From Alphaproteobacteria bacterium (GTDB lineage Bacteria; Pseudomonadota; Alphaproteobacteria; Caulobacterales; Aquidulcibacteraceae), in NCBI GenBank assembly GCA_027485915.1, contig JAIXQA010000023.1, forward strand, positions 57,704-121,703: 64,000 nucleotides of DNA, given 5' to 3'. Positions 16,505 through 23,721 of the stretch are shown one piece after another. How positions within the stretch are numbered: position 1 is the stretch's first letter; each line of letters starts with the position of its first letter. The notes beneath the pieces are model-generated. The model searched no databases. It saw only the letters and a program-made list of their open reading frames with translations, and had not been told where the DNA came from. Made by a program: the position numbers and the translations under genes.

Positions 16505-17659
16505 ATGACTGAACGACCACTGTCACGTGAAGAAGTTGATCTGTTCCTGCGGCTCCGACCCCATTCGCGGCGGGCATTTATGGCTGCATTTGGTGCGACG
16601 GCCGCCGCTCTAACTCTCTCAGCTTGTAAGCCCGCCGAGCCAGAGGCAAAGACCGATGGCAAACTTGTTATAGAAGGTTCTGAGGGCAATAAGCTAGCCT
16701 TCTATAATTGGGACACTTATATCGGTGAGAACACTTTGGCAGACTTCAAGGCCGCCAGCGGTGTTGAGGTTAATATGACCTTGTTTGCCACCAATGACGA
16801 GCTGTTTGCCAAATTCAGAGCCGGCAATCCAGGCTTTGACCTCATTATGCCTTCTAACGAATATGTCGCCCGCATGATTGAAGCCAAAATGCTGGCTCCA
16901 TTAGACCATGCCAGAATTCCGAACAAAAAGAATCTGCTCCCCGAATTCCAAGATGCAGACTTCGATCCAGGCCGCAAATATTCCATGCCGTACACGTGGC
17001 TGGTCCTCGGCATTGGCTATCGCAAGTCGGCTATGAAAGGTGGGGTTATCCCTGACAGCTGGAAGTATCTCTATGATAGTGCCGAGTACAAGGGTCGCAT
17101 GTCGCTGCTTTCCGATAGTGCAGACGTATTCCGTTTGGGTTTCAAATATCTCGGCAAAAGTGTGAACGACGCCACACCTGAATTGATTAAACAAGTCGAA
17201 GACATGCTGATCAAGCAAAAGGCTAATATCAAAAATTTCCATGAAGACAATGGTCAAGATCTTTTAATGTCGAAAGAAGTTGATATCGTCCTCGAGTATA
17301 ATGGTGATATTGCGCAGAAGGAAACCGAAGATCCCGATTTGGCCTTCGTCGTGCCAAAGGAGGGTTCGCTTTTGAACTCTGACTGCATGTGTATTCCTAC
17401 TGGGGCACCCAACCCCAACAACGCACATGCCTTCATCAACTTCCTCTTGGACGGTCAAAATGGGGCCAATATTACCAAAACCATTCTGTACCCGACGCCA
17501 AATGCCGCTGCGAAAGCGCTGATGGACGACACTTACAAGAACAACCCAACCATTTTCCCACCAGCCGATGTGATGGCTAAGTGTGAATATGGAAAGTATG
17601 CTGGTTCAGCGATCACCCAGGCTTTTGAGGCGGCGATGACCCGGGTCCGGGCGGCGTAA
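16505..17659 (+). CDS. Spermidine/putrescine-type ABC substrate-binding lipoprotein (PotD/PotF-like)
   Basis: The 384-residue protein has a signal sequence with S-R22-R23-A-F-M, resembling a twin-arginine motif, and a lipobox LSAC (C41), so it is probably a Tat-exported lipoprotein. The mature part matches PotD/PotF: LAFYNWDTYIGENTL, ASGVEVNMTLFATNDE, FDLIMPSNEYVARM, MPYTWLVLGIGYRK and ALEYNGDI-like LEYNGDIAQ. The family binds polyamines in the periplasm for an ABC importer. No permease or ATPase gene lies nearby, so it must use a transporter encoded elsewhere or act as a sensor. AAGGAGATA precedes the ATG. A strong terminator closes this operon. Confidence 0.88.
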   Translation: MTERPLSREEVDLFLRLRPHSRRAFMAAFGATAAALTLSACKPAEPEAKTDGKLVIEGSEGNKLAFYNWDTYIGENTLADFKAASGVEVNMTLFATNDELFAKFRAGNPGFDLIMPSNEYVARMIEAKMLAPLDHARIPNKKNLLPEFQDADFDPGRKYSMPYTWLVLGIGYRKSAMKGGVIPDSWKYLYDSAEYKGRMSLLSDSADVFRLGFKYLGKSVNDATPELIKQVEDMLIKQKANIKNFHEDNGQDLLMSKEVDIVLEYNGDIAQKETEDPDLAFVVPKEGSLLNSDCMCIPTGAPNPNNAHAFINFLLDGQNGANITKTILYPTPNAAAKALMDDTYKNNPTIFPPADVMAKCEYGKYAGSAITQAFEAAMTRVRAA

Positions 17660-17683
17660 GCAACCAATCACGTCTTATTCCCC

Positions 17684-17712
17684 GGGGGGCCGGTTAACCG
17701 GCCCCCCTTTTT
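17684..17712 (+). terminator. Strong intrinsic terminator after the PotD-like gene
   Basis: A perfect 24-base palindrome (six G, CCGG, TTAA, CCGG, six C; 17684-17707) is followed by TTTTT. It ends the GntR/aminotransferase/ligase/binding-protein transcript 24 bases after the last stop. Confidence 0.93.
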
Positions 17713-17794
17713 GTTTGCCCTCCGCCTGTGCTGGCGCTACACTCACGAAACAACTCAGACAGAAAGATCTGGGCAACAAATTTAGGGAGTGACT

Positions 17795-19048
17795 ATGACT
17801 CGGGCTTACATCATCGACGCGTGCCGGACCCCTCGTGGAATTGGCAAAGTTGGCAAGGGCGCGCTCGCCCATTTGCATCCGCAGCATCTAGCTGCAACCG
17901 TTCTGAAGGCGATTGCATCTCGGAACGGCCTTGATACGGCCACGGTCGACGACATCATTTGGGGGACAAGCTCTCAGAGAGGTGCTCAGAGTTGCGACCT
18001 AGGGCGCATGGCGGCATTGGATGCAGGCTACGACATTAAGGCATCTGGCGTGACCCTCGATCGCTTTTGTGGTTCTGGTATTACAACGGTCAATCTGGCT
18101 GCAGCGCAAATCATGTCAGGTATGGAAGAGTGTGTTATCGCCGGTGGTACCGAGATGATGAGCTATACCGCTGCGACAGCTGATTTGACCGCACCACCCA
18201 TGCTGGATGCTGGCAATAGGAGCCTGCGTGAGAAGCACCCGCAGTCACAGCAGGGGGTTTGCGCGGACGCGATTGCAACCTTGGAGGGCATTGATCGTGA
18301 CGCCGTAGATACATTGGCCTATGTCAGCCAGCAACGCGCCGCTCAGGCGATCTCGGAGGGCCGGTTCGCGCGGTCCCTCGTGCCGGTCTACAATCAGGAT
18401 GGCACAGTCGCGCTGGATCATGACGAATTCCCGCGTCCGCAAACGACCTTGGAAAGCCTCAATGGCCTGAAGACTGTCTTCAACATGTGGGCGGAAATGA
18501 AAGTGGATGAAAGTGGTCGTACCTATGGCGACCTTATTACGAGCAAATACCCGGAACTCAAAGGAGCGATGAACCACGTCCATCACGCGGGGAATTCATC
18601 TGGCGTAGTTGACGGCGCTGCGGCCCTACTGCTTACGTCGGAAAGCTATGCAAAGGCCCATGGTATGAAGCCGCGTGGCCGTATAGTCGCGACGGCCAAT
18701 GTCGGCGATTGTCCAACCCTGATGCTGAATGCGCCAGTCCCAGCCGCTAGGAAAGCCCTTGCGAAGGCCGGTCTAGCGGTTGCAGATATCGATGTGTGGG
18801 AGATCAATGAAGCCTTTGCCGTCGTGGCAGAAAAATTTATTCGTGACCTGAAGCTGGACCGCACAAAGGTCAACATCAATGGTGGGGCAATGGCCCTTGG
18901 TCATCCAATCGGAGCAACGGGATCAATCCTTATCGGTATGGCTCTCGATGAGCTTGAGCGCTCGGGCGGTCGCTATGGTTTGGTCACCATGTGCGCAGCG
19001 GGCGGCATGGCACCTGCCATTATCATTGAGCGTGTAACGGACTTCTAG
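17795..19048 (+). CDS. Acetyl-CoA C-acyltransferase (thiolase)
   Basis: The 417-residue enzyme is a thiolase II/beta-ketothiolase family member that cleaves or forms 3-ketoacyl-CoA. Catalytic residues are visible: nucleophilic C92 in LDRFCGSGITTVN, H370 in GGAMALGHPIGATG and C400 in TMCAAGGMAPA. AGGGAG lies correctly before the ATG at 17795; the GTG at 17789 is an alternative two codons earlier. It is monocistronic in appearance, with its own upstream space after a strong terminator and a convergent kinase gene downstream. Substrate chain length cannot be read from sequence; fatty-acid beta-oxidation or polyhydroxybutyrate supply are both possible. Confidence 0.9.
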   Translation: MTRAYIIDACRTPRGIGKVGKGALAHLHPQHLAATVLKAIASRNGLDTATVDDIIWGTSSQRGAQSCDLGRMAALDAGYDIKASGVTLDRFCGSGITTVNLAAAQIMSGMEECVIAGGTEMMSYTAATADLTAPPMLDAGNRSLREKHPQSQQGVCADAIATLEGIDRDAVDTLAYVSQQRAAQAISEGRFARSLVPVYNQDGTVALDHDEFPRPQTTLESLNGLKTVFNMWAEMKVDESGRTYGDLITSKYPELKGAMNHVHHAGNSSGVVDGAAALLLTSESYAKAHGMKPRGRIVATANVGDCPTLMLNAPVPAARKALAKAGLAVADIDVWEINEAFAVVAEKFIRDLKLDRTKVNINGGAMALGHPIGATGSILIGMALDELERSGGRYGLVTMCAAGGMAPAIIIERVTDF

Positions 19049-19107
19049 GTCTCTTAAGTCTGTGCGGCGGAATTCCCGGCGAACTGGGTCGGTGCCCTTT
19101 GGCTGGG

Positions 19108-20502
19108 CTAATTGAATTGGCGGGCGATCGTTAGCGTGAATGTTGAGCCGACACCAAGTCGGCTAGTCACGACGAGGTCGCCCGCCATCAAGTTAGCGAG
19201 CTTCTGACTAATCGCGAGGCCAAGTCCAGTACCTTCGATAGAGCGGGTAAAGCTTGTGTCGCTTTGGAAGAATGGCAAGAAAATGTGGGGTAAATCTTCC
19301 TCAGCAATCCCCACGCCTGTATCTTCCACCTCGAAAGCGATCCATTCCTGCTGTGGACCACTTGGCCGACAGCTCAATTTTATCGTACCGTTCGTGGTAA
19401 ACTTCGCGGCATTAGACAAGAGGTTTAACAGGCACTGCCGCAATTTGCCTTCATCATTATAGGCTATAGGCTCCAGTGAAGGCGCGATCTCTAACTCGCA
19501 TTGGGTTTGGCTTGCTGCGGCTCTTGGGATGATCGCATCAAGGGCTTCTTGTGCTATGTGACGCACATTAAATTCATTGGGTCGACATACTTGCTCATTG
19601 GCTTCCATCTTGGACATGTCGAGCACTTCATTGATCAACCCTAGGAGATGGCGCGCCGCGTTGCGTATCTTCTCAAGATCAGCCTCGGTTGAGCCGAGGT
19701 CGCCGGACCGGACATCCTCCCCGACCATCTCAGCATAGCCAATCACTGCATTGAGGGGCGTGCGTAACTCGTGACTCATGGTGGCCAGAAAGCGGGACTT
19801 GGCACGATTTGCTTCCTCTGCCACCTTGACTGCTTCCTCCAATTCTCGTGTCCGTAGCATGACGCGCTCATCAAGTTCATCGGCCAAACGTAATGCGCGA
19901 CCCTGTGCTTCGATCAGATCTTCAGAGGATTTGACTGACGCGCCGGTCAAGACCACCGTATTGACGCAGAGGAGAAATGCCAAGAAGCCCAATAAGTAGC
20001 CGACCCAGCCATCGGCCAAACGAATAGCGCAGAGGATTACGGCTATCGTGATGACGGGTAGCGTCCAGTAAACCATGTTTCGGTCCAACACATGCTGGCC
20101 ACAGATGACCAGCAAACTGCCGCAGGCAAAGATCAAGCCGAGACTGGGGCCCGGGTGGGGTGCGATCGCTAGCGCTAGAAATGGGCTGCCATAAATGGCG
20201 ACGAGGCAAACAATGGCTCGAATTGTTTGCTGCTTGATCCGAGGCAGATCGTTAGGGTCGAGTTTGTCAGGGTGATCTATCTTATTCCTTAGCCAACGAT
20301 AGAAGACCCCTTCAATCGCCCAGCCTATTGTCATGGCAACCACACAGAAAACCCACCAATGACCGGGAACAGAAATCCCGACAGCGGTCGTGGCTATGAA
20401 GATTGAACCGATCCGCGTAAGGGCATGCTGGCCCCACGCCTTATCTCGACAATGGACCAGCGTCATATAGTCATGATTCATACGAAGGGTTTTGGCGTGC
20501 AT
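19108..20502 (-). CDS. Membrane-bound sensor histidine kinase
   Basis: The 464-residue protein has about six hydrophobic segments in the first 190 residues, a coiled-coil linker (DLIEAQGRALRLADELDERV and beyond), then a HisKA domain with FLATMSHELRTPLNAVIGYA and a HATPase domain with LLNLLSNAAKFT, EDTGVGIAEEDLPHIF and GTGLGLAISQKLA. No receiver or PAS domain is present and no response regulator lies next to it. It is divergent from the hybrid kinase at 20742 and shares a similar membrane region layout, which suggests a paired role. The start is uncertain; ATG codons at positions 1, 8 and 13 all lack a clear ribosome site. Confidence 0.9.
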   Translation of the reverse strand: MHAKTLRMNHDYMTLVHCRDKAWGQHALTRIGSIFIATTAVGISVPGHWWVFCVVAMTIGWAIEGVFYRWLRNKIDHPDKLDPNDLPRIKQQTIRAIVCLVAIYGSPFLALAIAPHPGPSLGLIFACGSLLVICGQHVLDRNMVYWTLPVITIAVILCAIRLADGWVGYLLGFLAFLLCVNTVVLTGASVKSSEDLIEAQGRALRLADELDERVMLRTRELEEAVKVAEEANRAKSRFLATMSHELRTPLNAVIGYAEMVGEDVRSGDLGSTEADLEKIRNAARHLLGLINEVLDMSKMEANEQVCRPNEFNVRHIAQEALDAIIPRAAASQTQCELEIAPSLEPIAYNDEGKLRQCLLNLLSNAAKFTTNGTIKLSCRPSGPQQEWIAFEVEDTGVGIAEEDLPHIFLPFFQSDTSFTRSIEGTGLGLAISQKLANLMAGDLVVTSRLGVGSTFTLTIARQFN

Positions 20503-20741
20503 AGTCGTCGATCGGCTAAAGTCATCACGAGCTTGGATCGTAGCTTGGAATGTTGCCGGTGTCTAAATCCTTAAGGAGACCAAAGGCGAAATCAAAACGC
20601 CGCGACTTCTGTGCTTGGTGCATGCCCCTGTTACTTCGAATTTTTCCCCTACAACGAGTGGATTTGCCTGAATAGTTCAATAATTCTAAAGCCAGATGCG
20701 CTGTTAAAACAAGATTCATTGCGAGGTGTTATCCTTGTTTC

Positions 20742-23462
20742 ATGGCTGGTGTACTTTCCCGATTTTTGGACTTCGCTTTAGATCGCTCCGCGCTAAATCC
20801 AGCGAGCACACAGGCTGCCATCCGTATAACTGGCGTCCGTCAAGCATTGAAAAATACGCGCGTCCATTGGTCGGCTAGCTTCTTTAGCCATGGGCTACTA
20901 AATCTCAGCATCGCGCTATCTGGCGAACCAGTGTGGGCCTGCCTGATCTTTTTAGCCAGCATCGCTTTTGACGCATGCTTAAAAGGCTTTTCAAACAAAT
21001 GGCTTGGCCAGATGAAGGCCCAAGGCGAGCCAGCACTGCTACTTTCGTCCGCCCGAAAAGCCGAGAACCAGTTGATTCTTGCCTTAATTGCCCGATGTGC
21101 ACTGGCTTGGGTTCCATCTCTAGCAATTTTAGTGGCGGGAGCTCAGTCGGGGATGGGTTACGCCGCCGCGGCTATTATGTTGGCGGCAAGTACCAATGTA
21201 TTCATTGCTCAGACCAACTCTCGTTTGAGGATTATGGTGTTCGGCACTTGGCCGATTTGGGTAGGTCTTTTGGGCTTTGGACTTTGGTTGGCTTGGCAAC
21301 CCGAAGGCTTGATTCTTGCTTCAGTGACCGGAGCCTACTTCTGCTGCATGCTTTGGTTCGCGCGCTATCTCAGTCAGGGCCAAGCGCGGCTGCATACTTT
21401 GCTGGTGGAAAAGGATAGCCACGCGCAACAATTGGCAAACGCTCTTGAGCGTCGTGACCGTGATGCGCACATGTTCGATTTGTTGGAAAGCGATCTTCCG
21501 ATTGGCTTCTTCGACTACAATGTACGCTCCAACACGCTTTTCTGGTCTCCGGGCACTTACCGTGCCTATGGCCGTCAACCCAACAGCACTGTCCCAAGTA
21601 CCCGAGAGCAATTGATGCAAGTGGCACCTGAGTGTCGCGATGAAGCCAGAGAGCGCATCCTTCAATTCAATAAAGTCGCCGGTGTCCACAAGTTTGTTAT
21701 GCCAATTGTTGGTATGGACGGTGTAACCCGCCAAGTGGCGTCGATTGTGCATACTGTCTTAGATGAGCAAGGTTGTGTGGCGCAGATTTTCGGTATGGTC
21801 GATGACCAGACAGAGCTTCGAACGTTGCTGACCCGTGCAGAACAATTGGAGCACCGCCTCGAGACTGCTTTGATGAGCGGTTCGTCCATGGTTTGGGATA
21901 TTGAGCAGCCCGGCCATAAAATCATCGGCTTTGGAGCAGTCGAGCATTTCCTGCGTCCTGATCAGGATCGCAATGGCGACTTGGCAGCCTACTTCCTTGA
22001 AAACGTCATTGAAGAAGATCGACATCTCGTCAATCAAGTGACGCGTCAAGCCTATCTCGAGAAGCGCCCGCAAACAGTGGACCTTCGATTTTCACTTGAT
22101 GGGAAAAACATTCGACATATCCGCTCCATTGTGACGGTCTTTGGTCGCCCAGCCTCGGGCAGTGGCACCATTCGTTCGTTCGTGACGGACATTACCGAGG
22201 ATGTAGGACGTCGTGAAGCGCTGGATCAGGCTCGCGCGAATGCAGAACTGGCCAATAATGCCAAGAGTGCCTTCCTTGCCAATATGAGTCATGAAATCCG
22301 GACGCCCTTGAATGGGATTGTTGCGATTGCAGGTGCCTTGTCGCAAAGCGAATTGACGGCTTCTCAGAGAGAAATGGTTGATCTCGTTCGCCAGTCAGGT
22401 GTTTCGCTCGAGCGCGTGCTTAACGATATTCTTGATCTGGCACGCGTCGAGTCCGGCCGGCTTGAAATTGAGGCGACGCCATTCCGGCTTTCAGATTTGA
22501 TCTCCGGAACATCGGCACTATTTGCCGTTCGGGCAGATAACAAAGGACTAAAATTTACCCAACCCTGTTTGGAGTCCGACCATACTTGGCTTGTCGGCGA
22601 TGCCGTCCGCATTCGCCAGATTTTGGCCAATTTCTTGTCGAACGCCATTAAGTTTACCAGAGATGGGTCTGTCACGCTCGGATTGGAACTGATGCCAGTC
22701 CCGGTGGGTGAACATGCCGCCAAGCGCTTGGTGATCTCTGTTTCCGACACCGGACCCGGTATAGAGGCACAAAATCTGGCGCGCTTGTTTAATCGGTTCG
22801 AGCAAATCGACGCCTCAATAACCCGTGCACATGGTGGCTCTGGTTTGGGCCTCGCCATCTGTCAGTCCTTGGCCCAGCTGATGGGCGGTACGGTCAGCGC
22901 GGAGTCAGTTGTCGGTGTCGGCTCGACTTTCCGCCTTGAGTTGACTTTGCCAGTTGCTGAGGCACCGGGAATGGCTGTGGTCGGGCATCGTGAACACGCA
23001 CGCGAGATTTTGAGTGATGCGCCATCAAACCGCCTTAGAATATTGGCCGTCGATGATCACCCGACAAATCGCCGAGTTCTACAGATGATTTTGGAGCCCT
23101 TGGGGGTCGAGCTGACATTGTGCGAAGATGGCCAACAGGCCTTGGATGCCGTTCAGCGAGAAGATTTCAATCTTGTTTTGATGGATCTGCAAATGCCGGT
23201 GATGGATGGACTGACTGCGACACGCACCATCCGTCAGATGGAAGTGACCAATCAGCGGCCGCGCATACCCATAATCGCTGTTTCGGCCAATGCGATGACC
23301 CATCATAAAACTGAAGCCCTCGATGCTGGTGCGGACTTGCACATTGCAAAGCCCTTCACTCCCGAGGCACTTATCATCGGCATTGAAGAGGCCTTGGCTT
23401 TAGCTGAGTTACCTTCGCATGCGACGCAAGTCACGGGACAGATCGGCGATAAAGCTTCTTAG
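20742..23462 (+). CDS. Hybrid sensor histidine kinase with two PAS domains and receiver domain
   Basis: The 906-residue protein has a membrane region (about 40-215), a coiled coil (about 215-245), two PAS-like modules (about 245-350 and 370-495), a HisKA domain with FLANMSHEIRTPLNGIVAI, a HATPase with NFLSNAIKFT, SDTGPGIEAQNLARLF and GGSGLGLAICQ, and a C-terminal receiver domain with RILAVDDHPTNRR, phosphoacceptor Asp in LVLMDLQMPVMDG and conserved Lys in IAKPFTPEAL. Phosphate presumably moves from the kinase to its receiver and then to an external phosphotransfer protein. Input signal is unknown. The gene is divergent from a simpler membrane kinase at 19108-20502. Confidence 0.93.
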   Translation: MAGVLSRFLDFALDRSALNPASTQAAIRITGVRQALKNTRVHWSASFFSHGLLNLSIALSGEPVWACLIFLASIAFDACLKGFSNKWLGQMKAQGEPALLLSSARKAENQLILALIARCALAWVPSLAILVAGAQSGMGYAAAAIMLAASTNVFIAQTNSRLRIMVFGTWPIWVGLLGFGLWLAWQPEGLILASVTGAYFCCMLWFARYLSQGQARLHTLLVEKDSHAQQLANALERRDRDAHMFDLLESDLPIGFFDYNVRSNTLFWSPGTYRAYGRQPNSTVPSTREQLMQVAPECRDEARERILQFNKVAGVHKFVMPIVGMDGVTRQVASIVHTVLDEQGCVAQIFGMVDDQTELRTLLTRAEQLEHRLETALMSGSSMVWDIEQPGHKIIGFGAVEHFLRPDQDRNGDLAAYFLENVIEEDRHLVNQVTRQAYLEKRPQTVDLRFSLDGKNIRHIRSIVTVFGRPASGSGTIRSFVTDITEDVGRREALDQARANAELANNAKSAFLANMSHEIRTPLNGIVAIAGALSQSELTASQREMVDLVRQSGVSLERVLNDILDLARVESGRLEIEATPFRLSDLISGTSALFAVRADNKGLKFTQPCLESDHTWLVGDAVRIRQILANFLSNAIKFTRDGSVTLGLELMPVPVGEHAAKRLVISVSDTGPGIEAQNLARLFNRFEQIDASITRAHGGSGLGLAICQSLAQLMGGTVSAESVVGVGSTFRLELTLPVAEAPGMAVVGHREHAREILSDAPSNRLRILAVDDHPTNRRVLQMILEPLGVELTLCEDGQQALDAVQREDFNLVLMDLQMPVMDGLTATRTIRQMEVTNQRPRIPIIAVSANAMTHHKTEALDAGADLHIAKPFTPEALIIGIEEALALAELPSHATQVTGQIGDKAS

Positions 23463-23553
23463 CCCAAGACTTTATTTCGTCTGTCTACGGATCAAATCAT
23501 TCCTACAAGTGTAAAGCGTGCTGCGTTTAATCGCGCCCATTTGTAAAAAATTC

Positions 23554-23603
23554 GTCACGCTCATTTTACATTTCTGTCACACCGACTTTGTGAGACTGTC
23601 ACA
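23554..23603 (+). promoter_or_regulatory. Candidate PhoB (Pho box) array upstream of the lipoprotein-TonB receptor pair
   Basis: GTCAC occurs at 23554, 23576 and 23598, exactly 22 bases apart; the last two are CTGTCAC. PhoB recognises TGTCA-type units repeated every 11 bases, and 22 is two such periods, with degenerate T-rich units (TTTAC, TTTGT) in the intermediate positions. The array lies 119-168 bases before the proposed start at 23722. Phosphate-starvation control of this surface system is the natural hypothesis. Confidence 0.45.
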
Positions 23604-23721
23604 TCCAAGGACTAGTGAAGCCCGGCACGAGCGAAATTGCGCCTATTTTTCGAGCAAAAATGTCTTTTTCGGGCATTTCCCAATTGCTGAGAAGAAAGTC
23701 GCATCGGCCAGTGAGGGGAAT

